DNA of 64,000 nt from Blautia parvula (GTDB lineage Bacteria > Bacillota > Clostridia > Lachnospirales > Lachnospiraceae), in the NCBI RefSeq assembly GCF_020215665.1, contig NZ_CP084061.1, positions 4,138,501 to 4,202,500 on the forward strand. Reading direction: 5' to 3'. The notes under the pieces are model-generated. The model saw nothing but the letters and a program-made list of their open reading frames with translations, searched no databases and had not been told where the DNA came from. The position numbers and the translations under genes are program-made. This document shows positions 43,850 to 53,138 of this stretch, piece after piece. Positions within the stretch are counted from its first letter, which is position 1; each line of letters opens with the position of its first letter.

Positions 43850-43985
43850 AAATTTAGTGCAGTTGTTCCATGTCAGCACAGGAAATGTGCAGTCCTGCTG
43901 AACAGTTACGATTTTGTATCAGTCATGGGGGACAGGCCTTTCCATGACACATCGTTGGGGTTTTAGAAAAGGAGGTATTCACTTT

Positions 43986-44978
43986 ATGTTAACCAGAAGA
44001 CAGAATTTATTAGAAACGATCCGAGGCGGTCATCCGGACCGTTATGTAAACCAGTACGAGGCACTGGGAATGATTTTCGGCAATCCATATACCGCTGCAA
44101 GTCCAAACCCGGAATACGGCAAGCCGCCTATTAAAAACGCATGGGGCGTTACCATGGTATGGCCGGAAGGAACTCCCGGCGGATTCCCGATTCACGACGA
44201 AGAACATATTGTCTGCAAAGATATTACACACTGGAGAGATTATGTAAAAGCACCGCGTCTGGATTATTCCGATGCTGAGTGGGAGCCATTCATCGCTGAA
44301 GCGGAAAAAGTAGACCGCAATGAATATTTTGTTACACAGTTTATCGCTCCGGGACTTTTTGAACAGTGCCATCATCTGCAGGAAATCCAGAACGCGCTGA
44401 TCAACTTCTATGAGGAGCCTGAATGCACACATGAACTGATCGAGTATCTCACCGAATGGGAATTGCAGTACGCTGAGAAAATCTGCAAATATATCAAACC
44501 GGATGCCATCTTCCACCATGATGACTGGGGAAGCCAGACTTCCACCTTCATCTCCCCGGATATGTTTGAAGAATTTTTCCTTCCGTCCTATAAGAAGATT
44601 TACGGCTATTACAGAGACCACGGTGTAGAAGTTGTGATTCACCATGCGGATTCCTACGCAGCAACTTTGGTTCCGTTTATGATCGAGATGGGAATTGATA
44701 TCTGGCAGGGATGTATGACCTCCAACAATATCGCTGACCTGATCGCAAAATACGGCGAGAAGATTACCTTCATGGGCGGCATTGACAGTGCGTCCGTAGA
44801 CCGTCCTGACTGGACACCTGAGCTGGTGGAAAAAGAAGTCCGCCGCGCATGTGAAGAATACGGAACAAAATATTACATTCCGTGTATTACCCAGGGTCTT
44901 GGAATCAGTACCTTCCCGGGTGTTTATGAGACAGCCAGTGAAGCAATTGAAAAAGTAAGCAAAGAAATGTTCAAATAG
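43986..44978 (+). CDS. URO-D family corrinoid methyltransferase (MT-I type)
   Basis: 330 residues of the uroporphyrinogen-decarboxylase-like barrel used by MtaA/MtbA/MtvB methyltransferases. Visible: IFHHDDWGSQTSTFISPDMF, VVIHHADSYAATLVPFMIEM and GIDIWQGCMTSNN, with His and Asp residues at the usual zinc and substrate sites. Likely moves a methyl group from a methoxylated compound onto one of the corrinoid proteins here. ATG 43986 follows GGAGG by ten bases; an upstream in-frame ATG at 43914 is less likely. Divergent from a PucR-like regulator. Substrate unknown; vanillate-type O-demethylation is the closest known model. Confidence 0.88.
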   Translation: MLTRRQNLLETIRGGHPDRYVNQYEALGMIFGNPYTAASPNPEYGKPPIKNAWGVTMVWPEGTPGGFPIHDEEHIVCKDITHWRDYVKAPRLDYSDAEWEPFIAEAEKVDRNEYFVTQFIAPGLFEQCHHLQEIQNALINFYEEPECTHELIEYLTEWELQYAEKICKYIKPDAIFHHDDWGSQTSTFISPDMFEEFFLPSYKKIYGYYRDHGVEVVIHHADSYAATLVPFMIEMGIDIWQGCMTSNNIADLIAKYGEKITFMGGIDSASVDRPDWTPELVEKEVRRACEEYGTKYYIPCITQGLGISTFPGVYETASEAIEKVSKEMFK

Positions 44979-44988
44979 TCAATAAAAA

Positions 44989-45024
44989 ACCGTCCGCATC
45001 AGCCCTGAAACTGCTGCGGACGGT
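44989..45024. terminator. Bidirectional terminator
   Basis: ACCGTCCGCA and TGCGGACGGT with inner CAG/CTG pairing; A-rich on one side and CCTGTTTTTTT on the other. Confidence 0.85.
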
Positions 45025-45033
45025 CCTGTTTTT

Positions 45034-45351
45034 TTAATCTTCCGGCGGCTCTCCGGTATTCCATTCTTCCTCCGGAATCTCCGTTTCATTGTCCAATGCA
45101 TCCCAATTGATGGAATCCATCAGTTCTTTTGCCTTCTCATAGACGTTTTTTCCAACCAGGATATCTGTCCCAAAAGTACCTGAAGTGCCGGCAACAATAG
45201 TGAGATATCCGCCTATGCTGTTTCCCTGCGCTATATAAGGAATGTTGTTTTCATCCAGCAGTCCGGTCAGCGCTTCTCTCTCATACACACCATAGACTGT
45301 TCTGAGATTCACCATCTCAAATTCATCTTCCTGCTTCTTTTTATGAAACAT
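45034..45351 (-). CDS. DUF2007 family small protein
   Basis: 105 residues. The central part (VNLRTVYGVYEREALTGLLD, ENNIPYIAQGNSIGGYL, GTDILVGKNVYEKAKELMDS) matches the DUF2007 'putative signal transducing protein' fold, and the C-terminus is acidic. ATG 45351 has GGAGG close upstream. It lies 16 bases behind the acetyltransferase gene on the same strand, so probably the same transcript. Its role is unknown. Confidence 0.75.
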   Translation of the reverse strand: MFHKKKQEDEFEMVNLRTVYGVYEREALTGLLDENNIPYIAQGNSIGGYLTIVAGTSGTFGTDILVGKNVYEKAKELMDSINWDALDNETEIPEEEWNTGEPPED

Positions 45352-45367
45352 ATACCCTCCTGTCAGA

Positions 45368-46009
45368 CTATTCTCTCCAGTCTTTGTTTACAGGTACGCC
45401 TTTGCGGAAATATTCCTTATCCTCATCTGTGATCTGCCTTGCAACGCGGCATGGTGTTCCGAAGGCAACCACATTGTCCGGGATATCCTTGGTGACTACG
45501 CTGCCAGCGCCGATGACCACGTTATTGCCGATCGTAACACCCGGCATGATAACCACATTTGCCCCAATCCACACGTCATTTCCGATATGCACAGAAAGAG
45601 AGAACTGGGTGCCGTCCCTTCTGTATTCCCCGTAAACCGGATGTCCGGTCACACAGATGGATACATTCGGTCCGCACATAACATAATCCCCGATAAAAAC
45701 ATCCACATCATCCACCACCACGAGTCCGTAATTGGCATAAAAATAATTGCCTACGTGGGTGTTGCAACCATAGGAAAAATTCACTGGTGACTCGATCCAC
45801 ACCTCATCCCCCATAGAACCAAGTATCTGCTGCAAAAGCTCCCGTTTCCGTCCGTAGTCAGACGGATTTGTCTGATTGTAGGCAAATGTCAGCTCTTTGC
45901 CGTGTTTTCTCTGCCTCTCGATCACCTTCTCATAGGCAATATCTTTTTCATCCTTGTGCCCGTATTCCCGGTATAAAAGACCGCTTTTCATCTGCTGTTC
46001 CAATGACAT
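45368..46009 (-). CDS. Sugar O-acetyltransferase (maltose/galactoside type, left-handed beta helix)
   Basis: 213 residues from ATG 46009, nine bases past AGGAGG; an in-frame ATG at 46051 lies before that site. Short helical start (SLEQQMKSGLLYREYG), then hexapeptide repeats (IGDYVMCGPNVSICVTGHPV, IGNDVWIGANVVIMPGVTIG, NNVVIGAGSVVTKDIP) typical of LacA/Maa enzymes. Uses acetyl-CoA to acetylate sugars, thought to detoxify non-metabolised sugars. The catalytic His is in TGHPV. Confidence 0.9.
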   Translation of the reverse strand: MSLEQQMKSGLLYREYGHKDEKDIAYEKVIERQRKHGKELTFAYNQTNPSDYGRKRELLQQILGSMGDEVWIESPVNFSYGCNTHVGNYFYANYGLVVVDDVDVFIGDYVMCGPNVSICVTGHPVYGEYRRDGTQFSLSVHIGNDVWIGANVVIMPGVTIGNNVVIGAGSVVTKDIPDNVVAFGTPCRVARQITDEDKEYFRKGVPVNKDWRE

Positions 46010-46124
46010 ATGTGTAATCCTCCTGTATGTCCGCTTTTTGTAACTGTTCATTCCGGCCTGCGCGTTTGCCGGGCTGACCGTGCATGAATGATTACCATTA
46101 TTCTATCATTCTTTTTGCATAATG

Positions 46125-46763
46125 TCACGAAGCAGCTTCCAGTAAATCGGAGAATGTGTTCAGATTATACGTCGCCCTTCCGCATTTGACCGCGTCACCG
46201 ATGGCTGCACAGTCCATGTGTCCTCCAAACGCCGCTTCCAGTCCTGATTCCGCATCCTCCACCACAAGACAGTCCTGAGGCTGCAGGTTCAGATACTCTG
46301 CTGCTTTCAGGAACACCTCCGGGTCCGGTTTGGAGCGGGAAATATTGTTGCCGTCGGAAACCGCATCAAAATATCCGGAAAGTCCCAGACGTTCCAGGAT
46401 AAATCCCGCATTCCTGCTGGATGAACCGATTGCCAAAAGAAGCCCCCTGCTTCTCAGCGCATCCAGTGTCTCCTTCACCTGCGGGTCCAGGTCAGCAGTT
46501 GTCATATTTTTCAGAAGTTCACGGTACAGGTCATTTTTTTCTGAGGCATAGCGGACTTTCTCCTCCTCTGTCATCTCACCATCGTATTTTTCCAGAATGA
46601 TCTCAAAGCTCTCCATCCGGCTCACACCCCTAAGTCTGTTGTTGATCTCCTCATCAAAATAGATTCCCAGCTTATCCGCCAGCTTCTTCCATGCCTGGTA
46701 ATGGTATTTGTCTGTGTGGCAGATCACACCGTCCAGGTCAAAAATAATTCCCTTGTATTTCAT
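46125..46763 (-). CDS. pgmB: Beta-phosphoglucomutase
   Basis: 212 residues, HAD superfamily. Nucleophile and acid/base Asp9 and Asp11 in FDLDGVICHTD, cap-domain residues RLRGVSRMES, GSSSRN, SKPDPEVFL and EDAESGLEAA. Converts beta-glucose-1-phosphate to glucose-6-phosphate. It lies 11 bases behind the GH65 phosphorylase gene, the usual pairing, since that enzyme produces beta-glucose-1-phosphate. Confidence 0.95.
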   Translation of the reverse strand: MKYKGIIFDLDGVICHTDKYHYQAWKKLADKLGIYFDEEINNRLRGVSRMESFEIILEKYDGEMTEEEKVRYASEKNDLYRELLKNMTTADLDPQVKETLDALRSRGLLLAIGSSSRNAGFILERLGLSGYFDAVSDGNNISRSKPDPEVFLKAAEYLNLQPQDCLVVEDAESGLEAAFGGHMDCAAIGDAVKCGRATYNLNTFSDLLEAAS

Positions 46764-46774
46764 GGCCTCTCTCC

Positions 46775-49060
46775 TTATCTCTCAATCTCAATGGTATCTT
46801 TCAGAAGGTACTTTGTACCGAATACGGTTATCTCCCTGGGTTCTCCCTTTTCCAGCGTAAACACAGACTTATCCCTGCCCACGCAGACCTGGATATGACT
46901 GCCTCTGTAGCTGATCTTAAAGGTATAAGATTCCCATTTGTCAGGAAGTACCGGCGCAAAGCAGATGCCTGTCTCTTTCAGCCGAAGGCCGCCGAATCCG
47001 TACACCACAGCCATATAATTTCCACCCATATTTGCTGTATGGATACCGTCCTTTGTGTTGTGGTGCAGATTGAACAGATCCAGCTTCGCGCTGTCACCGA
47101 AATAGTCATAGGCCTTATCCTTCAGTCCCAGCCTGGATGCCACAATACTGAAAATACATGTGGAGAGTGAAGAGTCATGGGTCGTCACATTCTCATAGTA
47201 CGCAAAGGACTTTCTGATGGTCTCCAGGTCCTGCGCATCCTCATAGATAAAATGCGCCAGCACGGTATCTGCCTGTTTACACACCTGATAACGGTACAGG
47301 CAGAGCGGGTGATAATGCAGAAGCAGAGGGAACTTGTCCGCAGGTGTACCCTTGATATCCCACACCTCTTTTTGAAGGAAAGAGTCATCCTGGGGATTGA
47401 TGCCTGTCTCTTCGTCATACGGCAGATACATCTGTTCCTCCGCTTTCTTAAACTCCCGGATCTCCTCAGGCTTTAATCCTATTTTTTCAGCCACCGGAGC
47501 AAGCTTTCCGGCCTCCCCCAGCAGTTCATAAAAACGCACGGCCCAATGAAGATTATACTGGGCGCCTGCATTGGTGTAATAATTGTTATTTACCAGACAC
47601 GTGTATTCATCCGGACCTGTCACATCATTGATGTGGAATTTTCCCCTGTGGAAATTCCCCGCATCCATCCACAGCCTTGCCGTCTCAAAAATGATCTCAG
47701 CGCCCTTTTCCGCCATCAGGTCCAAATCCCCGGTGGCCAGATAATAAGCCACCACCGCATAGGCAATATCCCCGTTAATATGATACTGCGCAGAACCTGC
47801 CGGGAAAAATCCCGAGCACTCAGAACCGGAGATTGTTCTCCACGGATAGAGCGCTCCTTTTCTGTGCCCCATGATTCGGGCATTTTCCCTGGCTGCATCC
47901 AGGATACTGTACCTGTACGCGATCAGGCTGGCGGATATCCGGGGATTTGTCAGGGTAAAAAATGGCTGCATATACATTTCTGTATCCCAGAAATAATGCC
48001 CCTCATAGCCCTCACCGGAAAGTCCCTTCGCGGCTATATTACTGTGCTCGTCCCTGCCCGCTGACTGGAGAAGCTGATAGAGGTTATATCTGACAGCAAC
48101 CGCCAGGTCATCGTCCCCCTCTATATCCAGCGCTGACTGTGCCCAGAACTCATCCAGGTATTCTCTCTGCTGCCTGTACCATTTTTCAAGGCTGACAGAC
48201 AGCGCCCTGTTCATAGCATTTTCCGCTTCCTTCCTGCAGTCTTTGTATCTGAGGGAATCCGTAAACACTGTATATTTCACCAGCCGGACTGTCTCACCCT
48301 CCCTGATATCTGTTTCCATTTTTCTGGTGACAGAGTGTCCTTCCTGCACGGAATTCTCCCGGCAGACTGCACCGGTTCCGCATGAAAGTACATCCTTTAC
48401 CGCCGTACACACGGTAAGCCCGGAAGTAACAGTCTCTGTGACAAGATAAGACACCCCGTCCTTCACCTCTGCACTGACCGGGCGCAGATGCTGAAAGCTT
48501 TCACCGGCAACCCTCGGATCATTGGGGTTACAGTAATTCTTCACATCCCCGTTATGTACAGAAATAAATTCCAGTGTCCCGCTGAAATTCAATGCCTTTA
48601 CCTCATAGGATATGGTGAAAAGCGGAAGAAGCAGAAAGGATGTCATTCTCCTGATGGTGATCTCCACTCTGTGCCCCCCCGGAGAGCGCCACACTACCTG
48701 TCTCTGCGTGAATCCATTCTGCATATCCAGGCTTCTGCTGCTTTTTTCCACAGTCCCCTCAAACATACAAAAGGTCTCCCCCTCAATCTTCAGAAAGATA
48801 GTCTGGGTATCTGCCACATTCAGCATTGTCTGCTTTTCCTCAGCCAGTCCGCAGAGCTTTTCGGCCTGAGACATTTTGGCAATATCATAGAATCCGTTGA
48901 TATAAGACCCCCGGATCGTATCATACCCCTGAGCATATCCCTCCTCAAAGTCAGAGCGGACCCCAATATAGCCGTTGGCATTGTGAAAGACCGTCTCATT
49001 TAAAAGACACTGCTCATTTTCAAGCCCTATGTCCTCAATCTGGTAAACCCATTTATTCAT
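46775..49060 (-). CDS. GH65 disaccharide phosphorylase
   Basis: 761 residues, full length for maltose/kojibiose/nigerose phosphorylases. General acid Glu485 in VTGPDEYTCLVNNNYYTN, and the barrel motif EGHYFWDTEMYMQPFF. Splits an alpha-linked glucose disaccharide with phosphate to glucose and beta-glucose-1-phosphate, saving ATP. Which disaccharide cannot be settled by eye. First gene of a pair with pgmB, behind a good promoter. ATG 49060 has AAAGGAAG upstream. No transporter gene is adjacent. Confidence 0.9.
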   Translation of the reverse strand: MNKWVYQIEDIGLENEQCLLNETVFHNANGYIGVRSDFEEGYAQGYDTIRGSYINGFYDIAKMSQAEKLCGLAEEKQTMLNVADTQTIFLKIEGETFCMFEGTVEKSSRSLDMQNGFTQRQVVWRSPGGHRVEITIRRMTSFLLLPLFTISYEVKALNFSGTLEFISVHNGDVKNYCNPNDPRVAGESFQHLRPVSAEVKDGVSYLVTETVTSGLTVCTAVKDVLSCGTGAVCRENSVQEGHSVTRKMETDIREGETVRLVKYTVFTDSLRYKDCRKEAENAMNRALSVSLEKWYRQQREYLDEFWAQSALDIEGDDDLAVAVRYNLYQLLQSAGRDEHSNIAAKGLSGEGYEGHYFWDTEMYMQPFFTLTNPRISASLIAYRYSILDAARENARIMGHRKGALYPWRTISGSECSGFFPAGSAQYHINGDIAYAVVAYYLATGDLDLMAEKGAEIIFETARLWMDAGNFHRGKFHINDVTGPDEYTCLVNNNYYTNAGAQYNLHWAVRFYELLGEAGKLAPVAEKIGLKPEEIREFKKAEEQMYLPYDEETGINPQDDSFLQKEVWDIKGTPADKFPLLLHYHPLCLYRYQVCKQADTVLAHFIYEDAQDLETIRKSFAYYENVTTHDSSLSTCIFSIVASRLGLKDKAYDYFGDSAKLDLFNLHHNTKDGIHTANMGGNYMAVVYGFGGLRLKETGICFAPVLPDKWESYTFKISYRGSHIQVCVGRDKSVFTLEKGEPREITVFGTKYLLKDTIEIER

Positions 49061-49110
49061 TCTGTTCTTCCTTTCTCTGTAAGCTTTATCTCTGTTCTTT
49101 TCTTGTCATC

Positions 49111-49159
49111 ATTCTAGCAACAACTTTTTTTATTTTCAATGGTTTTATGCAACACCATT
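49111..49159 (-). promoter_or_regulatory. Promoter of phosphorylase operon with possible operator
   Basis: Leftward TTGAAA (49134-49139), 17-base spacer, TAGAAT (49111-49116). AATGGT (49138-49143) and ACCATT (49154-49159) form an inverted repeat overlapping the -35 box. Confidence 0.55.
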
Positions 49160-49312
49160 AAATTACATAATAACCTTATTTTTATTTTAGCATAATAACC
49201 AAATATTTTTTCCGAAATATACAGTTTCCATAAACATTACACATCTATTTATCACCGGTCTGTCTATTCGTTCCCTTTTCATTGAAAACATTCTTCCAAA
49301 GCATTATAAAAA

Positions 49313-49341
49313 TTGATTTTTTCCCTTATATCCTCTATACT
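49313..49341 (+). promoter_or_regulatory. Promoter of the hybrid histidine kinase
   Basis: TTGATT (49313-49318), 17-base spacer, TATACT (49336-49341), 44 bases before the start codon. Confidence 0.55.
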
Positions 49342-49384
49342 TATAATTATATATCTCACCAACAAATAAAATGGGAGGCATACG

Positions 49385-52228
49385 ATGAAAAGACTTTTTG
49401 CCTTGATGCTGAGCATTATCATGCTTTTATCCATATCCGTACCCGTTTATGCCAGAGAACCGCGAAAAGTCACGGTAGCCTTTCCCAATCTGGCAGACAA
49501 TCGTCTCTATGTTGTCAATGAAGACGGAAGTCTTGGCGGCATGATGTACGAATATTTTGAAAATCTGGGAAAATGCGCCGGATGGGACATCCAATATGTA
49601 GTGGATGATATGGAAACGCTGTTCGACAGTTTTCTTAACGGGGATATTGATATTATGGGTTCTACCGGATATTCAGAGGGTATGGATGAGTACGCGGATT
49701 ACCCCTCATTATCCAGCGGCTTTGACTACACCTGTCTGGTGGTACAGAATGACAATATAGACATTACCTCAGGGGATTTGACCTCCCTTGACAATAAAAC
49801 CGTGGCGATCAGCAGTACACAGGAAAAAAACGGGAAAGAAAAGGTTCTGGAGGACTTCTGCGACAGCAATCAGATTCATCTGGATATAAAAATATATGAA
49901 TCCCACCTCGATTACTTTAACGCCCTGAAAAACGGAGAGACGGATATGATCCTGATCGGCAGTGCAGCCCGTGGATCCGATATGCGGATCGTCACACGTT
50001 TTGCCGACTCTCCCTATTACACGGTCGTATCCAAGGACAAACCGGAAATACTGCGTGAGCTCAATGCTGCCCTGTACACCATGCATGCCATGTCCCAGGA
50101 CTATATGGACCAACTGGAAAACAAATATATGAAAGGCAATGACAGCCTAGCAAATGCCTTTACCGCTGAAGAGAAGACATATCTGAGAGAAAAGGGAACC
50201 CTGACGGCTGTTCTTCCGAAAACATCATACGGAGCCTCAGACAAGCTGGGTGTCAACGGGAACTATAGCTGTCTGGACGCTGATATTGCCCAATATTTCT
50301 GCAGTGAGATCGGCATTTCAGTCAATTATATCGTTACGGACACCCTGGATCAGGCCATTGAAATGGTAAAAGAAAAAAAGGCAGATTTTCTTCCCCTTAT
50401 GATCACCCATCCCGGCAGTGAAGACACCTACAGTGAACTGCAGCTCTTTCCCTATAATACACCGGAACAGATGCGTGTCACTGCCAATCCATCTTCCAAC
50501 AAGCCTGTACTTGTCCTTCCCCAGTATGAACAGAATCTTCCTGAAATGGATGCCCTGCTGGATGATTATGAAAAGGTATTGTACTGCAGCAGCGCCGTAG
50601 AATGTCTGGAGTATGTGTCAGAAGGACGTGCCACTGAAACCATACTGGATAATTTTGCTGCCCAGTATCTTCTTATGGAGAGCAGCTACCCGAACCTCTC
50701 CATAACTCCCACTGACCTGAAACTCACCACCATGACTCTGGCCGCCCCGGCATCCGCTGATACAAACCTGCTCACCATACTGGAAAAAGCAGTGCTGAAT
50801 ATGAATGCTTCGGAAATTGATGATACGGTTTACCAGCGCATGATCACAGAACAGACAAATGCGTCTGTCACCTTAACCGCTTTCTTTAAAAAGCATGTGA
50901 TCTCCATATCTGCAGCCCTTCTGGCTGTGATCGTATTTATACTGTCCTGTATCGCGGTTGTTTTAATATCCCGCATACGGCAGAAAAGCATGCAGGAGAC
51001 ACTGGCTGAAAGAGAACGCAGTGAAAAGGAGCTCAGCCGTGCCCTGGAACGCGCCAATGTTGCGACTGAGGCTAAGACCAGATTTCTGTCAAATGTATCA
51101 CATGAGATGCGCACACCCTTAAACGGCATATCAGGAATGCTCACCCTGATGCAGAACGAGGAATCTGCACAAAAGAATAAAGAATACCTGGAAAAAGCCA
51201 GAATATCCTGCAGCCAGCTTCTTTCCCTGATCAACTCCGTTCTTGACATGTCACGGATAGAAAGCGGCAGAGAGACACTTTCCCCGGAAAGCTTCCATAT
51301 GTCCACCATTTTGGAAGAACTGCATGCCATGCTCAGCATACAAGCAGAATCCAGAAATATCCGTATGGACATCAACGGAGCCTCTATCCCGGATAGAACA
51401 CTTATCGGCGACTGCGTCAAGCTGAAACAGATATTATCCAATGTGATCGTAAATGCCATTAAATTTACACCTGAAGGCGGCCGGATCACCCTCACTGCAG
51501 AAGAAAAGGCCGCCAATGGAAAAGGTGAGATTCTCTACCTGTTTGAATGCAGGGATAACGGCATTGGTATGACCAAGGAATTCATGAAAACCATGTTCCA
51601 GCCCTTCTCCCGCTCAGTGGAGGCGGACAAAATGCAGATAAGCGGAACGGGTCTTGGCCTGTCCGTGATCAAAGGTCTGGTAGATTTAATGCACGGAACC
51701 ATAGATGTAGACAGTCAAAAGGGGAAAGGTTCTGTTTTCCGCATCATTCTTCCCTTCCCTGAGAAGCCTGATATAAAGGAGGAATCTTCTGCGGAATCAG
51801 AAAGCCAAGAGGAGCCCAAAGATTCAGCTGCTCTTCTGCAGGGAAAACGAGTCCTTGTCACAGAGGACAATGAACTGAATCTGGAAATCACGGAACAGTT
51901 CCTTGAGATCATGGGGATAGAATCCAGCCCTGCCCGTGACGGTGCCGAGGCAGTGGATATGTTTTCCTCCTCCCCGTCAGGTACCTTTGATGCCATTCTC
52001 ATGGATATCCAGATGCCCAAAATGGACGGGTATGAGGCCACAAAAGCCATCCGGAGCCTTCCCAGGGAAGATGCCGCCTCAGTTCCCATTATCGCCATCA
52101 CAGCGAACGCATTCCGGGAGGACATGGAACGGGCACTTTCCTGCGGTATGAATGACCATCTTTCAAAACCTGTAGATGTGAAAAAACTGCAGGAAATCCT
52201 TATAAAATACTGCTGCGGCAGGGAATAA
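49385..52228 (+). CDS. Hybrid sensor histidine kinase with two periplasmic binding-protein domains
   Basis: 947 residues. Signal peptide (~1-23), two successive family-3 solute-binding-like sensor domains (~27-245 and ~268-490), a membrane helix (~505-528), a coiled linker, a HisKA domain with His573 in FLSNVSHEMRTPLNG, an HATPase domain with KLKQILSNVIVNAIKFTPEG, DNGIGM and GTGLGLSVIKG, then a receiver domain with Asp874 in ILMDIQMPKMDGYEA. No HPt or DNA-binding output follows, so the phosphate must go to a partner elsewhere. Sensor domains of this kind bind amino acids or similar small ligands. ATG 49385 follows GGGAGG. Flanking genes do not encode a partner regulator. Confidence 0.93.
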   Translation: MKRLFALMLSIIMLLSISVPVYAREPRKVTVAFPNLADNRLYVVNEDGSLGGMMYEYFENLGKCAGWDIQYVVDDMETLFDSFLNGDIDIMGSTGYSEGMDEYADYPSLSSGFDYTCLVVQNDNIDITSGDLTSLDNKTVAISSTQEKNGKEKVLEDFCDSNQIHLDIKIYESHLDYFNALKNGETDMILIGSAARGSDMRIVTRFADSPYYTVVSKDKPEILRELNAALYTMHAMSQDYMDQLENKYMKGNDSLANAFTAEEKTYLREKGTLTAVLPKTSYGASDKLGVNGNYSCLDADIAQYFCSEIGISVNYIVTDTLDQAIEMVKEKKADFLPLMITHPGSEDTYSELQLFPYNTPEQMRVTANPSSNKPVLVLPQYEQNLPEMDALLDDYEKVLYCSSAVECLEYVSEGRATETILDNFAAQYLLMESSYPNLSITPTDLKLTTMTLAAPASADTNLLTILEKAVLNMNASEIDDTVYQRMITEQTNASVTLTAFFKKHVISISAALLAVIVFILSCIAVVLISRIRQKSMQETLAERERSEKELSRALERANVATEAKTRFLSNVSHEMRTPLNGISGMLTLMQNEESAQKNKEYLEKARISCSQLLSLINSVLDMSRIESGRETLSPESFHMSTILEELHAMLSIQAESRNIRMDINGASIPDRTLIGDCVKLKQILSNVIVNAIKFTPEGGRITLTAEEKAANGKGEILYLFECRDNGIGMTKEFMKTMFQPFSRSVEADKMQISGTGLGLSVIKGLVDLMHGTIDVDSQKGKGSVFRIILPFPEKPDIKEESSAESESQEEPKDSAALLQGKRVLVTEDNELNLEITEQFLEIMGIESSPARDGAEAVDMFSSSPSGTFDAILMDIQMPKMDGYEATKAIRSLPREDAASVPIIAITANAFREDMERALSCGMNDHLSKPVDVKKLQEILIKYCCGRE

Positions 52229-52229
52229 A

Positions 52230-52276
52230 AAAACAGGGTGTATGAAATCCGAAATTTCACACACCCTGTTTTTTTA
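52230..52276. terminator. Bidirectional terminator
   Basis: AACAGGGTGT-A-TGAAAT pairs with ATTTCA-C-ACACCCTGTT around CCGA, flanked by A and T runs on both sides, between convergent genes. Confidence 0.9.
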
Positions 52277-52936
52277 TACCGACATGGGAAGAACAAAGAA
52301 ATACATGACAATAAAGTGACATAAACTTCCGCCCATAACAAACAGATGAAATATCTCGTGGGAACCGAAATTCTTATGGTTTGCATTGAAGATCGGAAGC
52401 TTCAGCGCATAAATGATACCTCCCACTGTATATATAATGCCGCCTGCCAGAAGCCATCCGAAACCCGCCGGTGACAGCGCCCGGACAATGGGTACAAAGG
52501 CGAACACACAGAGCCAGCCCATTGCAATATAGATAACAGAAGAAAACCACTTGGGACAGGTGATCCAGCAGGCTTTGATCAGAATTCCCACAATCGCTAC
52601 CAGCCACACTGCTGTACAAAGGATCGTCCCCGTCCTGCCGTGAAGCACGATCAGACAGATCGGCGTATAACTTCCTGCTATGAGAATAAAAATCATCATG
52701 TGATCCATCTTGCGCAGACGCCGGTTTACCTTTTCCGTGGAATCAACGGTGTGGTAAATAGTACTCGCCGCATATAACAGGATCATGCTCAGCATAAAAA
52801 CACTCATTGCGATTATATGGATGCTGTCCGGTTCCCTGGCTGACCTGATCAGCAGCGGAGCCGCTGCCAGCACTGCCATCAGCCATCCGATAAAATGTGT
52901 AATTGCGCTGCCCGGTTCTTTGATCTTCAGTTTCAT
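52274..52936 (-). CDS. Hemolysin III family (YqfA/TrhA-like, PAQR fold) membrane protein
   Basis: 220 residues from ATG 52936, which has AGGAG seven bases upstream; a GTG at 52951 overlaps that site. Seven predicted membrane helices. Conserved family residues are visible: SAITHFIGW near the start, STIYHTVD with the conserved Ser and His, and SHEIFHLFVMGGSLCHF with the two metal-type His near the end. Homologues affect membrane lipid state; haemolysis is shown for few of them. No functional link to neighbours is seen. Confidence 0.9.
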   Translation of the reverse strand: MKLKIKEPGSAITHFIGWLMAVLAAAPLLIRSAREPDSIHIIAMSVFMLSMILLYAASTIYHTVDSTEKVNRRLRKMDHMMIFILIAGSYTPICLIVLHGRTGTILCTAVWLVAIVGILIKACWITCPKWFSSVIYIAMGWLCVFAFVPIVRALSPAGFGWLLAGGIIYTVGGIIYALKLPIFNANHKNFGSHEIFHLFVMGGSLCHFIVMYFFVLPMSV

Positions 52937-53103
52937 AACATCACTCCTCACTTTAATTATACATATAGTATGTACTTCACCTGCATTTGGTATTCTTAAA
53001 TGTTATATGTAGTTTTAATTACTACGTTTTGATATTTATTATACTACTACTCATCTACGCATATTGCAACCCTTTTTTATAAATTTTTTCTAAAAGTACA
53101 AAA

Positions 53104-53128
53104 GGAGCCCGGTATAAAACCGGACTCC
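53104..53128 (-). terminator. Terminator of the GH13_4 gene
   Basis: Leftward GGAGTCCGGT and ACCGGGCTCC pair with one mismatch around a short loop, then TTTTGTACTTTT. Confidence 0.8.
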
Positions 53129-53138
53129 AACACTAAAT

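Larger units (their letters stand above)
49061..49384. other. Divergent promoter region
   Basis: Holds the leftward promoter 49111-49139 with an overlapping inverted repeat, and the rightward promoter 49313-49341. Otherwise AT-rich and non-coding. Confidence 0.6.
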
